Positions 8,458 through 17,689 of a stretch of 64,000 nucleotides of DNA are shown here, piece after piece. Below the pieces are notes generated by a model. That model was not told where the DNA came from and searched no databases. It worked only from the letters and a program-made list of their open reading frames with translations. The stretch's first letter is position 1, and each line of letters begins with the position of its first letter. A program made the translations under genes and the position numbers. Source of the stretch: Adhaeribacter rhizoryzae (GTDB taxonomy: Bacteria > Bacteroidota > Bacteroidia > Cytophagales > Hymenobacteraceae); assembly GCF_008629685.1 (NCBI RefSeq), contig NZ_VWSF01000009.1, positions 124,001-188,000 of the forward strand, given 5' to 3'.

Positions 8458-10824
8458 CTAATCTATAAACTTAACCCAGAAGAAACTATTGCTGTTGCGG
8501 CCCTGGTCGTCGGTGCAGGAGATTTTGTATTTGCCGGCTTGGGTGGGCTGAAAGAATATTTTGGCGTTAGCGGCGGTAGCTTGCAAAAATTTATCGTTGA
8601 TGTACCAGTAAACCTGTTTTACCTCGTTGTGGGCGTTGCAATGCAGCATTAGTTGCTGGTTTTCGGTTCGTTCGAGTAAATATTCCATCTCGGCGGTGGG
8701 CGAGGTAATTATGGGCGCAAAATCCTGAAAAATGCGGCTGCAGGCGGGGTTATGCACCGGTATTTTCTGGTAAGGAATGTGCTCGTTTTGGTAAAAAGTA
8801 AGTAATTCGGGTGCCAAATTCGGGTAATATTTCTGCTGATAGTTGTGGTTGGGCAGACAAGAGGTGCAGTAAGCAAATTGCTCATCCTCTGAAACCGGTA
8901 TTAATTTCAGGTGCTCACACTTTTGAGTTGCTGAAATTCCCGGCATAAAAGCATCGGTTACTTTATCGGGGCAAAAAATATTCTGGGGCAAACCGCTGGC
9001 CGCACAAACCTGGCGGTAACTTAAACCAGGGGGCTTCTGAAACCAACTTTCTGGACTGTTATAATCGATGGTGTTAAAAATAGAGAAAAGCAGCGGCGTG
9101 GCCGAATCGGTGCCGTTTAGTTCGGGCACCCCTTCGCCGGAAAAATTCCCGACCCAAACCCCTACGGTATATTTTTTATTATAGCCAATACTCCAGGCAT
9201 CCCGGCGGCCGTAAGATGTACCGGTTTTCCAGGCTATTTTGGGCAGGTGCATGCTGTTCTGGGCATTGTGCGGCAAATCGGGGCGTTGCAATTGGGTTAA
9301 AATTTGGTTTACCATGTAAGCCGCCGCCGGCGAAATTAGTTGTTTCTGTACTGCCAGCGTATCCTGTTGCTGCCACCGGAGCGAGGAATATTTACCTCCA
9401 TTGGCAAAAGCCGAAAACAAGGTTGTGAGTTCTTCCAGCGTAACATCGCAGCCGCCCAGAATCAAAGATAGACCTAATTGGTTGCCGGTTTTTTTAACTT
9501 GCGAAAATTCGGCTTGCTGCAATCTCTGCACAAACGTAGGTACGCCCAACTGGTCTAATATTTTTACGGCCGGAATATTAAGCGAGGTAGCCAACGCCTG
9601 CTCAATGGTAATATTGCCACTGTAGTTGCCGTAATAATTTTCGGGGCGGTAGCCGGCATAATCTACGGGCACATCGGTAATAATGGTTTTGGGCGTTAAC
9701 AAGCCGCGGTCGAAAGCGGTGGCGTATAAAAGGGGTTTCAGAGTACTGCCCGGCGACCGGATGGCCCGCACGCCGTCTACCTGTCCGCTGTGCGTTACAT
9801 CCGTAAAATCGGCAGAGCCCAGGTAAGCTTCTACGGCGTGGGTTTGGTTATTAATAATAATAACGGAGGCATTCTGAATATTTTTGTAGTGCAGTTGCTG
9901 CATGTAATTATACGTAAGCTGCTCTACTTTTTCCTGAATATTCCGGTTCAGGTTGGTTTTAATAGTAGCCTGGCTGCGATTTTTCCGAAACAAGCGATAA
10001 GCAAAATGCGGCGCTACCCGGGGCGCTTCCAGGCGCGTAGCTACCAACGGCTCGACCAAAGCATCATCTATCTCTTTCACCGGAAAAGCATTGTGCTGCT
10101 TAAAATGCCGCAGCCACTTATTCCGGAAAGCCACAATTTGCTCATTCCGTACCCCAATCCGCAACGACGAAGGCTTATTCGGAATAACCGATAAAGTTAC
10201 GGCCTGGGCCAAACTCAACTGCTTCGGCGATTGTTGAAAATATAGCACGGAAGCCGCTTTTACGCCTTCAATATTGCCCCCAAAAGGTACCAGGTTCAGG
10301 TAAAGGTGTAATATTTCGGCTTTGCTGTAATACCACTCCAGTTGCAACGCCCGCAATATTTCGAGTAGTTTATGCGTGTAAGTTCTTTCTTTGGGGTATA
10401 GCAGGCGCGCTACCTGCATGGTAATGGTAGAAGCGCCGGAAGTAGTTTTACTTTGGGTAATATTTTTAACAAAAGCCCGCCCCAAAGCCACTGGGTTTAC
10501 GCCGGGGTGATAATAAAAATATTTATCTTCCTTCAACAGAATCGCTTTTTCCAGCACCGGGTTTATTTCATCGGCTTCCAGCTTCATCCGCCATTTATCA
10601 TCCCGACTCAGAAAAGCATTAATCACGCTGCCATCGGCGGCCGTAATAACCGGCGAAAAAGAAATATTAAGGCGGAGGGGAAAAAGATAATTCAGCAAGG
10701 TTAAGCTTAGGCTTACTATTAAGAGTAAACTTAAACCGTAACGGAATATCCGCAGCCAAATCTTGTTAGGCTTGCGAAAGCGGGTAAAAACAATTTGCGC
10801 TTCGGAAATATTCCACCAATTCAT
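8458..10824 (-). CDS. pbpC: Penicillin-binding protein 1C (class A PBP: transglycosylase + transpeptidase)
   Basis: 788 aa. An N-terminal membrane anchor (about 28-50) precedes a GT51 glycosyltransferase domain with E99-D100 in LLKEDKYFYYHPG and STITMQVARLLYP near 132-144. The penicillin-binding transpeptidase domain has S360-TL-K363 (SPGSTLKP) and a KTGTSYG box. A C-terminal beta-sandwich of the PBP1C (BiPBP_C) type follows, rich in Cys and aromatic residues. It polymerises and possibly cross-links peptidoglycan at the outer face of the inner membrane. In many bacteria pbpC sits next to an alpha-2-macroglobulin gene; here such a gene is present at 27405-32837 but about 17 kb away. Confidence 0.93.
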   Translation of the reverse strand: MNWWNISEAQIVFTRFRKPNKIWLRIFRYGLSLLLIVSLSLTLLNYLFPLRLNISFSPVITAADGSVINAFLSRDDKWRMKLEADEINPVLEKAILLKEDKYFYYHPGVNPVALGRAFVKNITQSKTTSGASTITMQVARLLYPKERTYTHKLLEILRALQLEWYYSKAEILHLYLNLVPFGGNIEGVKAASVLYFQQSPKQLSLAQAVTLSVIPNKPSSLRIGVRNEQIVAFRNKWLRHFKQHNAFPVKEIDDALVEPLVATRLEAPRVAPHFAYRLFRKNRSQATIKTNLNRNIQEKVEQLTYNYMQQLHYKNIQNASVIIINNQTHAVEAYLGSADFTDVTHSGQVDGVRAIRSPGSTLKPLLYATAFDRGLLTPKTIITDVPVDYAGYRPENYYGNYSGNITIEQALATSLNIPAVKILDQLGVPTFVQRLQQAEFSQVKKTGNQLGLSLILGGCDVTLEELTTLFSAFANGGKYSSLRWQQQDTLAVQKQLISPAAAYMVNQILTQLQRPDLPHNAQNSMHLPKIAWKTGTSYGRRDAWSIGYNKKYTVGVWVGNFSGEGVPELNGTDSATPLLFSIFNTIDYNSPESWFQKPPGLSYRQVCAASGLPQNIFCPDKVTDAFMPGISATQKCEHLKLIPVSEDEQFAYCTSCLPNHNYQQKYYPNLAPELLTFYQNEHIPYQKIPVHNPACSRIFQDFAPIITSPTAEMEYLLERTENQQLMLHCNAHNEVKQVYWYINDKFLQATAANAKIFFQPTQAGKYKISCTDDQGRNSNSFFWVKFID

Positions 10825-10907
10825 ACTCTTTAATAACGGCTGTACTGCTATTTAATATTTCCGGGGGGATTTTATTCTTAGCATATTCTTTGCAAAAATT
10901 GCGAATG

Positions 10908-11023
10908 GCGCCAGTTTAGCGAAGCGTAACTGGTGTCTGTTGATAAAAGGAAGTTTTGGACAGCCGGAAGTCAGAGACTTCCTTTCATTTTTACACACCA
11001 GTTACGCTTCGCTAAACTGGCGC
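10908..11023. repeat. Large compound inverted repeat between pbpC and the MEKHLA gene
   Basis: Arms of 29 nt at 10908-10936 and 10995-11023 are perfect reverse complements. Each arm is itself a hairpin: CCAGTT and AACTGG flank a loop reading TAGCGAAGCGT. The 58-nt centre holds a second inverted repeat (AAAGGAAGT/ACTTCCTTT) and within it GGAAGTC-aga-GACTTCC. The structure lies just after the MEKHLA stop (11039) on the minus strand and could end its transcript, but the size and nesting suggest a mobile palindromic element. Confidence 0.85.
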
Positions 11024-11038
11024 GAGCGGGCGAGAATA

Positions 11039-11491
11039 TTACAAAAATTGCCACTCTTTAAACGTAGCCGCCTGGCCCTGGTACGTACCGGCATTATCGT
11101 AAATATTCCAGAGAATTGCGTCTTTTATAATAAACCTTTTGCCGTTACTGGATATTCTTACGCCGTTGTAGTCCGAAATATATCCTTTGCGTTTTGCCTC
11201 GGCCAGCATGGCTGCCCGTTCGGCAACTGCCACCGGTTCGGCAGAAAGCCGGGAAGGCATCTGGATGAACTGCGGCCAATCCATTTCCCAGAGGCGCTGG
11301 GCCGTTTGGTTAGCATAATTAAATATTGGGTCGGGTTGGGTGCCGTGCGAGAGCAGCACAAAAGGCGCTTTGTATAATTTTTCGGCTAGTTCTTCCGGGG
11401 AATATTCACCTTCTAATAAAGACTTACCGGTTACAGATGCAAAGGAATCAGCGAGCAATTTGCTGTGTTGGATTATTTCTTCAGAGAGCAT
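11039..11491 (-). CDS. MEKHLA-domain (PAS-like) protein
   Basis: 150 aa. The segments APFVLLSHGTQPDPIFNYAN, TAQRLWEMDWPQF and PSRLSAEP match the MEKHLA domain, a PAS-like sensory fold best known from plant HD-ZIP III proteins and from stand-alone bacterial proteins. The C-terminal part (RFIIKDAILWNIYD...YQGQAATFKEW) completes the PAS-like sheet. It has no transmembrane segment and no signal peptide. It is divergent from proB and separated from pbpC by the palindrome at 10908-11023. Function in bacteria is unknown. Confidence 0.8.
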   Translation of the reverse strand: MLSEEIIQHSKLLADSFASVTGKSLLEGEYSPEELAEKLYKAPFVLLSHGTQPDPIFNYANQTAQRLWEMDWPQFIQMPSRLSAEPVAVAERAAMLAEAKRKGYISDYNGVRISSNGKRFIIKDAILWNIYDNAGTYQGQAATFKEWQFL

Positions 11492-11626
11492 TATAAATTA
11501 TTCAAAAGCGCTGCTAGCGGCGTTAAACAGCTAAAAATAAGCACTTCGGCGGCAAATTGACAAACCACTGGTGAAATATTCCTAATAAAGCCTTAAAATT
11601 GCCTTTTCAAAACTAGTAACGGAGCA

Positions 11627-12715
11627 ATGGCGCTGGCCTACAAAAGAATTGTTGTTAAAATTGGCTCAAATGTGCTTACCCAGGATAATGGCATGCCCGA
11701 TTTGGCCCGCATCCAGCACCTGGTAGCACAAATTGCGGCCCTCAAAAAAGCCGGGAAAGAAGTAATTGTGGTTTCGTCGGGGGCCGTAGCTTCGGGCCGC
11801 AGCCTGATTCGGGTTTCGGAAAAAGCCGATGCCGTTACCAGCCGGCAGTTACTGGCTTCGGTGGGCCAGGTAAAGCTCATTAATACGTACTCCGAACTGT
11901 TAGGCCAGCACGATTTAATTTGCGCCCAGGTACTCGTAACGAAAGAAGATTTCCGCGACCGCGTGCATTACCTGAACATGAAAAACTGTTTCGGGGCCTT
12001 GCTGCAAAACAATATTATTCCCATTGTAAACGAGAACGACGTTATTTCGGTAACCGAGCTAATGTTTACCGATAACGACGAATTAGCCGGACTCATTGCC
12101 TCGATGCTGAACGCCGACGCCCTGCTGATTTTAAGCAACGTAAACGGCATTTATAACGGCGACCCCAAAGCCCCCAACTCCGAAGTAATCCAGGAAATTG
12201 GCCAGGACACCACCGGTTTTTCTTCTTTTGTAACTACCCAGCGCTCGCAGTTTGGCCGGGGCGGCATGATAACCAAATGCCACATGGCGCATAAAGTAGC
12301 CCAATTGGGCATTGCGGTGCACATTGCTAATGGCAAAACCGAAAATATTCTTTCTAAAGTTTTAAACGAAACAGAAATAAATACCCGCTTTGTACCGAAC
12401 AAAACAGCTTCGGGCAAAAAGAAATGGATTGCCCACTCCGAGAGTGCGGCCAAAGGCGTGGTGCAAATAAATGCTGGGGCTAAAACCGCGCTCACGGCTC
12501 CTAAAGCCACCAGTTTGTTGCCGGTAGGTATCGTTAAAATTACCGGCGAATTTCAGAAAGGTGATATTATTAAATTAACAGACGAACAGGATAAACTCGT
12601 AGGCCAGGGCATTGCCGAATACGGGTCTGATAAAGCCCGCGAGCGCATTGGCCAGAAAAACCAGAAGCCGCTAGTGCACTACGATTATTTATTTTTGAAC
12701 GCCGAAATCAGTTAA
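11627..12715 (+). CDS. proB: Glutamate 5-kinase
   Basis: 362 aa; catalyses ATP-dependent phosphorylation of L-glutamate, the first step of proline synthesis. The amino-acid kinase domain (about 1-255) starts with [11 protein letters not shown] and contains [33 protein letters not shown] and [12 protein letters not shown] domain follows (about 275-360: [14 protein letters not shown] and [10 protein letters not shown]). The length is close to the usual 365-370 aa. The ATG at 11627 follows a purine-rich GGAG 6-9 nt upstream. It is followed by proA after only 2 nt, a classical operon. Confidence 0.96.
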   Translation: MALAYKRIVVKIGSNVLTQDNGMPDLARIQHLVAQIAALKKAGKEVIVVSSGAVASGRSLIRVSEKADAVTSRQLLASVGQVKLINTYSELLGQHDLICAQVLVTKEDFRDRVHYLNMKNCFGALLQNNIIPIVNENDVISVTELMFTDNDELAGLIASMLNADALLILSNVNGIYNGDPKAPNSEVIQEIGQDTTGFSSFVTTQRSQFGRGGMITKCHMAHKVAQLGIAVHIANGKTENILSKVLNETEINTRFVPNKTASGKKKWIAHSESAAKGVVQINAGAKTALTAPKATSLLPVGIVKITGEFQKGDIIKLTDEQDKLVGQGIAEYGSDKARERIGQKNQKPLVHYDYLFLNAEIS

Positions 12716-12717
12716 AC

Positions 12718-13968
12718 ATGGATTTACAACCTATATTCCAGAATACCCAAAAAGCCAGCCGCGGCCTCGGCTTGTTAGCGCCCGAAAAGGTGAATGCAGT
12801 TTTGCAGGACTTAGCGGACGCCGCCGTGGCTCAAACTTCCTTTCTACTCGCCGAAAACGAGAAGGACCTGGCCCGCATGAACCCGGCCGATCCGAAATAC
12901 GATCGCCTGAAATTAACCGCTAATCGTCTCGCCGATATTGCTAACGACATCCGGAATGTAGCCGGTTTAACATCGCCGCTAGGTAAAATATTACTGGAAA
13001 AAGAACTGCCTAATGGTTTGCAAATTTCTAAAGTGAGCGTGCCGCTGGGTGTGGTGGGCGTCATTTACGAAGCCCGGCCTAATGTTACGTTCGATGTATT
13101 TGCGCTTTGTTTTAAAACCGGTAACGCTTGTATTTTAAAAGGCGGCAGCGATGCAGCGGCTTCCAACGCAGCTATTATTTCGGTTATTCACGGGGTACTA
13201 ACCCAGCATAATATAGACACTAATATTGTAGCCTTACTCCCACCCGACCGCCAGGCCACCGAAGCGCTGCTCCAGGCCATTGGGTACGTAGATGTGTTAA
13301 TACCCAGGGGCAGCCAGGCTTTAATCGATTTTGTGCGGCAAAACGCCAAAGTACCCGTAATCGAAACCGGGGCCGGCATTGTACATACTTATTTCGATGA
13401 AACTGCGGATTTAACAAAAGGCCAGGCCATTGTTGCCAATGCCAAAACCCGCCGCGTAAGCGTTTGTAATGCCCTGGATTGTTTGCTGGTGCACCAGAAC
13501 CGCTTACCCGATTTGCCGGCGCTAACGGCTCCGTTAGCAGCTAAAGCAGTAGAAATATTCGCCGACGAAGCGGCTTTTGCCGCGCTGCAAGGTACTTATC
13601 CGGCAGAATTATTAAAGCCGGCCCAGGCAGAACATTTCGGCACGGAGTTTCTAGCGATGAAAATGGCTATAAAAACCGTAGCGAATTTTAGTGCAGCGCT
13701 GGAACACATTGCCAACTATAGTTCTAAACACAGCGAAGCTATTATTTCGGAAGATGCGGGTAATATTCAACAATTCCTGAACAGTGTAGATGCCGCGGCG
13801 GTTTACGCCAATGCGTCTACGGCTTTCACGGATGGCGCTCAGTTTGGCTTAGGGGCCGAAATTGGCATTAGTACGCAAAAATTGCACGCCCGCGGCCCGA
13901 TGGGTTTAGAAGAACTAACCAGTTACAAATGGCTGGTGCAGGGCAACGGCCAGGTAAGGCCGGCGTAA
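12718..13968 (+). CDS. proA: Gamma-glutamyl phosphate reductase
   Basis: 416 aa; reduces gamma-glutamyl phosphate with NADPH to glutamate-5-semialdehyde, the step after ProB. The family signatures are clear: [31 protein letters not shown], and the catalytic-cysteine region [15 protein letters not shown], with the C-terminal [20 protein letters not shown]. The length is standard. The ATG lies 2 nt after the proB stop, so the two genes are surely cotranscribed. No proC is nearby. Confidence 0.97.
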   Translation: MDLQPIFQNTQKASRGLGLLAPEKVNAVLQDLADAAVAQTSFLLAENEKDLARMNPADPKYDRLKLTANRLADIANDIRNVAGLTSPLGKILLEKELPNGLQISKVSVPLGVVGVIYEARPNVTFDVFALCFKTGNACILKGGSDAAASNAAIISVIHGVLTQHNIDTNIVALLPPDRQATEALLQAIGYVDVLIPRGSQALIDFVRQNAKVPVIETGAGIVHTYFDETADLTKGQAIVANAKTRRVSVCNALDCLLVHQNRLPDLPALTAPLAAKAVEIFADEAAFAALQGTYPAELLKPAQAEHFGTEFLAMKMAIKTVANFSAALEHIANYSSKHSEAIISEDAGNIQQFLNSVDAAAVYANASTAFTDGAQFGLGAEIGISTQKLHARGPMGLEELTSYKWLVQGNGQVRPA

Positions 13969-14060
13969 TAAATTAGTTTAGCCCTAAAAAAATTAATCCC
14001 GAACTGCTTTATTAAAAGAACAGTATATAGTGGCTGATGAAATAATGTTATTTTTGCCGG

Positions 14061-14471
14061 ATGAAAAATACTTATTCCGCTTTGAGTAAGCAGAAAGAGG
14101 TTGTGCAGATTGTTCGATTCCTAATAGTAGGTGTAGTTAGCGCTATTTTTGACCTGCTTTTATTCGTTTTATTAAACGATTATTACAAAGTTAATTATTT
14201 ACTGGCTGGCTTTATATCTACTTTATTTGCCATTCTGTTAAACTATTATATTTCTAAAAAGTGGGTTTTCAGCAGCGGCAAATATTCGTCGCGGGTAGAA
14301 TTTATTGCTTTTATGGTGTTTTCCGGCATCGGGGTGGTGCTTAATTCCATCCTGATTTGGCTGTTTGTAGAACACTTACTGCTGGAACCTACCCTGAGCA
14401 AAGGTTTGGCGATTGGCATTGTAGCCGTCTTTAATTTTATAACCAAAAAAATGTTTGTGTTTAAAGGTTAA
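14061..14471 (+). CDS. GtrA-family membrane protein
   Basis: 136 aa with four predicted membrane helices (about 18-38, 45-62, 80-100, 112-130). The opening VVQIVRFLIVGVVSAIFDLL and the FNFITKKMFVFKG end are typical GtrA sequences. GtrA proteins are thought to help move undecaprenyl-phosphate-linked sugars across the inner membrane. It stands 92 bp after proA and is closed by a strong hairpin at 14519-14560. Its partner may be the convergent GT39-like gene at 14794-16470, which would use such lipid-linked donors. Confidence 0.88.
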   Translation: MKNTYSALSKQKEVVQIVRFLIVGVVSAIFDLLLFVLLNDYYKVNYLLAGFISTLFAILLNYYISKKWVFSSGKYSSRVEFIAFMVFSGIGVVLNSILIWLFVEHLLLEPTLSKGLAIGIVAVFNFITKKMFVFKG

Positions 14472-14518
14472 GTAAATAAATATTCAGAATAATCTTACCG
14501 CTTACATAAATACAGAAG

Positions 14519-14560
14519 CGCCCTGCTTGTTTTTACTAAACAAGCAGGGCGATTTCTTTT
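14519..14560 (+). terminator. Rho-independent terminator after the GtrA gene
   Basis: Perfect 14-bp stem (14519-14532 with 14538-14551, core GCCCTGC/GCAGGGC), 5-nt loop, followed by ATTTCTTTT. It lies 48 nt after the stop of the GtrA gene. Confidence 0.88.
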
Positions 14561-14618
14561 AGCTCAATAATTAATACCAAACTGAGATGAATCAATACGC
14601 TTTGAAATAAAGGCCATA

Positions 14619-14697
14619 CCACCCACCGCGGTCATTCTGAAAGAATCTTATTAGCAGATAGCCAATAAGATTCTTTCAGAATGACCGCGGTGGGTGG
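14619..14697. repeat. Perfect 34-bp inverted repeat with 11-nt loop (repeat family, copy 1)
   Basis: Arms 14619-14652 and 14664-14697 are exact reverse complements; the loop is AGCAGATAGCC. The arm contains GGTCATTCTGAAAGAATC. The element at 41295-41363 has the same loop (two base differences) on the other strand and a related arm core, so this is a dispersed family rather than a terminator. There is no T-run next to the stem. Confidence 0.92.
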
Positions 14698-14793
14698 ATA
14701 CTTGGTTGAAATTATTTTGCTGTTTTTAAGGCGCAATTCCTATTTAACAGTGGTATTAATATTTGAAATCTCTAAAAGTAAGACCCATAGCGG

Positions 14794-16470
14794 TTATTTA
14801 CCGGACATATCATACAGGTTTACTTTCATGTCTATGGTTTCGAAGCTATCCTGTTTTTGGCCCATGGTATCAAACTGGGCCTGAATCATCCGCAAGGTTT
14901 TGAGTTTATCGTGGTAATACCAGGCGGGCTGACCCTCTATATCGCCAATTTTATTCATGGCAAACTTATTATAAATTACCCAAACCCGCTTTTTACCCGT
15001 TAAGCTTTTAAAATCAGGTTGTAAATTCTGGAAATATGCGGCGTAGCTGTCCGAAATTGCCCGTACATCCCGGCCAATAATAGCCTCGAATTTTAACCCG
15101 TAAGCATTTTTATAAAAGTTGTAGGCCGGCCAGGTATTCCAGTAAACATAAACGGTATCGCCGGGTTGGTAGTGCTCGTTAATGTAAAGCAAGGCTTCGC
15201 GCTGATACGACTTTTTATAATCGCCGAAAAAAGCCGGGTTTATGGCCTGCCGGGCAGAATTGGCGAAGGGACCGGCTAATAATAAAATGGGCAACGCGTA
15301 TTGCCAGAATTGCTGCCGTGCCGGTAAAAGTTCTACCAAATACTGGCAGCCCCGCGCAATAAACAAAATAAATATTGGCGCTAAATATACCGTTAGCCTA
15401 TCAAAGAAAGGATATACTTCTAAAGCAGAAGCAAACAGGTGTAAACCAACGGGCAATACCATTATCAGGAAAGCTTTTTTGTCGAGTTTAAAAAAACGGA
15501 ACAAACCCAACCCTAAAAATATTAAAGGCAACCACGCCATGCGGGCCAGTATGCGCAGCACCGCATTATATTCGAAATGCAGGCTATACCACGACAAACC
15601 CAGCGGATAATGCAGCGCAGCAAATACTTTTTGTATTAACCAACCAATAGCAGCCGGCGACAAAGGCATAAAACCACCGTAAGTTCTAAACCAGATAGTG
15701 AGCCAATCGGAACCGGCGTGCTTGTAAGTAAATAAAAAGTAGTTTACCGCAAAACTTACCAGCCATAACCCAGACGGAATAAGCGAACGGAAAAGAGCCG
15801 GCCAATCTTTTTTAAGCAAATAATATAGCCCTAAACCCATGCCGATGCCGGCAAATAAGAAAATAGCGGTATACGAACACCAGATAATAACTACCCCAGC
15901 CGAGCCCCAAAACAACAGCGCACCAATGTGCTGGCTTTTATGGAAACGGATGTACAAGTAGAGCACCAGAATAGCTGCAAACAGCTCAAAACCGTATTGT
16001 TTTATTTCTACGGCGTGATAAACCAGCGGTGGCGCCAAAGCCAATATTCCCAACGCTACAGTTACACCCAAAGGCTTCAGAAAATAGCGGGCTACGGGCA
16101 AAAACAAGAATAACGAAGCGATGCCGCTTAGCAGTGGTATTAACCGCAGGGCCATTTCGTTGGTACCAAACAGCAGCACACTGGTTCTTGCCAGCCATAA
16201 AAAACCAACGGGCGCTTTTTGCTCGTAATCCAGGTAAGGTGCCAGCAACTCCCCGAAATTCATTTTAATTAAGCTGGTAGCCAAATAAATTTCGTCGATC
16301 CACAAAGAGCGGTTATCCCAAAAGTGAAAAACCCGCAACCCTATACCCAACAGGAGCAGCAGAATTACCGGCGTGGTAAATACCGAACCAACTTTAGTAT
16401 TTTTTGTAGCAGTGGCTGGTTTATCAAAGGCAGTGTGCAGTGTTTTTGTATTTAGGGCAAGGTTTTTCAA
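14794..16470 (-). CDS. GT39/ArnT-like membrane glycosyltransferase
   Basis: 558-aa polytopic protein, about 11-12 membrane helices. The first periplasmic loop carries RSLWIDEIYLAT with the conserved D59-E60 pair typical of protein-mannosyltransferase/ArnT-type enzymes that use polyprenyl-phosphate sugars. A soluble C-terminal domain of about 150 residues follows the last helix. It probably transfers a sugar from a lipid-phosphate donor onto an exported acceptor; the acceptor is unknown. It is convergent with GtrA and adjacent to the HAD-UbiA pair, which would fit a shared lipid-linked donor. Confidence 0.78.
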   Translation of the reverse strand: MKNLALNTKTLHTAFDKPATATKNTKVGSVFTTPVILLLLLGIGLRVFHFWDNRSLWIDEIYLATSLIKMNFGELLAPYLDYEQKAPVGFLWLARTSVLLFGTNEMALRLIPLLSGIASLFLFLPVARYFLKPLGVTVALGILALAPPLVYHAVEIKQYGFELFAAILVLYLYIRFHKSQHIGALLFWGSAGVVIIWCSYTAIFLFAGIGMGLGLYYLLKKDWPALFRSLIPSGLWLVSFAVNYFLFTYKHAGSDWLTIWFRTYGGFMPLSPAAIGWLIQKVFAALHYPLGLSWYSLHFEYNAVLRILARMAWLPLIFLGLGLFRFFKLDKKAFLIMVLPVGLHLFASALEVYPFFDRLTVYLAPIFILFIARGCQYLVELLPARQQFWQYALPILLLAGPFANSARQAINPAFFGDYKKSYQREALLYINEHYQPGDTVYVYWNTWPAYNFYKNAYGLKFEAIIGRDVRAISDSYAAYFQNLQPDFKSLTGKKRVWVIYNKFAMNKIGDIEGQPAWYYHDKLKTLRMIQAQFDTMGQKQDSFETIDMKVNLYDMSGK

Positions 16471-16963
16471 GGGAAAAAACGAATAATTAAAAAATAAATT
16501 TAAATATTAACTAATTACAATATTAAGATAAAATATAATGTACTAAAAACAAATCAGCCCCGAATCTACACATTATTAACTTAATACCTGACCAAAAGAG
16601 AGCTAAACGGCTTTTAACGGCAGATGTTTAAACTAAACCCAAACGCTTAGTTGCTTAACTGTAAGCTACCAGTTAGGTAATAATTACCTACAAAGCAGTC
16701 AGCTTTCAGGTTTAAAGATTACTTAATAGCAAGATTATTGTCAGGCTCATTTCCCAAACATATAATTCTTCTGATATTTTTTAGAAAAGCTACATAAATA
16801 TATAAATTCTTTAATATATTTGAGAACTTATTTATAGAACCAACGTTTAACCTGAAATTAAAATCTTATAAACTTAAACTGCTTTTAATATATTTCCAGA
16901 AAATAAATTAGAAGTTTATTGCGAAAAATTTATAGTTTTATATAATATTTAGATAATTAGTAA
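16471..16963. other. AT-rich divergent intergenic region
   Basis: 493 bp between the start of the GT39-like gene (minus) and the HAD gene (plus), strongly AT-rich, with no open frame of interest. It should contain both promoters. I see no convincing TAnnTTTG box or strong hairpin in it. Confidence 0.4.
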
Positions 16964-17689
16964 ATGGCGGAGGCAACAGGGTTGGATTGGAACAGGATTA
17001 AAGTGGTGATTTTTGATGTAGATGGCACCCTTTATACCCAATCGAAACTGCGGAAACAGATGCTGGGATCTTTGCTCTGGTACTATGCCTGGCGCCCCTG
17101 GCGGTTGAACGAAATGCGCATGCTGCAGCATTTCCGGACGGAGCGGGAGAAAAGAGCCGGCGATTGCGGCGGCGATTTAGCTAATGCCCAATATAAATGG
17201 TGCGCCGAAAAAGGCAATTACCCGGTATCCAAAGTAAAACAGGTTGTGGACTACTGGATGCTGGAATATCCTAATAAATACCTGGCTGCTTGCACCTATC
17301 CGGGTACCCAGGCTTTTTTCCGGGCTTTACGCGAAAAAAATATTCAAATAGCCATTTACTCTGATTATCCGGCGCACGACAAGTTAGCCGCCATGGGCCT
17401 GCAGGCCGATTTAATCGTAAGTTCTACCGACCCCGCCATAGACCGGCTTAAACCCGACCCTAAAGGTTTGCTTTACATTACCCAGCAGCTGCAAGTACAG
17501 CCCGAAGAATGTTTGTTTATTGGCGATCGGCCGGAACTGGACGGCGCATGTGCCCAAAACGCAAATATGCCTTACCTGATAGTAGAGAAAAAGCCATTTG
17601 CCCAATTCGATTTTTACCATAACCTCTTGAATCAAATAAATTTATCTTTTACTGCTTTAACTTATGAAACAAGCCACTCCTCTTCCTAA
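16964..17689 (+). CDS. HAD-superfamily hydrolase
   Basis: 241 aa. Motif I is VIFDVDGTLY with nucleophile D18 and D20; motif II lies in IAIYSDYPAHDK; motif III/IV is KPDPKGLLYITQQL followed by FIGDRPELDGACAQNA. An alpha-helical cap (about 40-110) is present. The 3' end overlaps the UbiA gene by 26 nt. In other bacteria HAD and UbiA domains are sometimes fused, so the phosphatase may act on the phosphorylated lipid product of the downstream enzyme. That role is an inference. Confidence 0.85.
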   Translation: MAEATGLDWNRIKVVIFDVDGTLYTQSKLRKQMLGSLLWYYAWRPWRLNEMRMLQHFRTEREKRAGDCGGDLANAQYKWCAEKGNYPVSKVKQVVDYWMLEYPNKYLAACTYPGTQAFFRALREKNIQIAIYSDYPAHDKLAAMGLQADLIVSSTDPAIDRLKPDPKGLLYITQQLQVQPEECLFIGDRPELDGACAQNANMPYLIVEKKPFAQFDFYHNLLNQINLSFTALTYETSHSSS

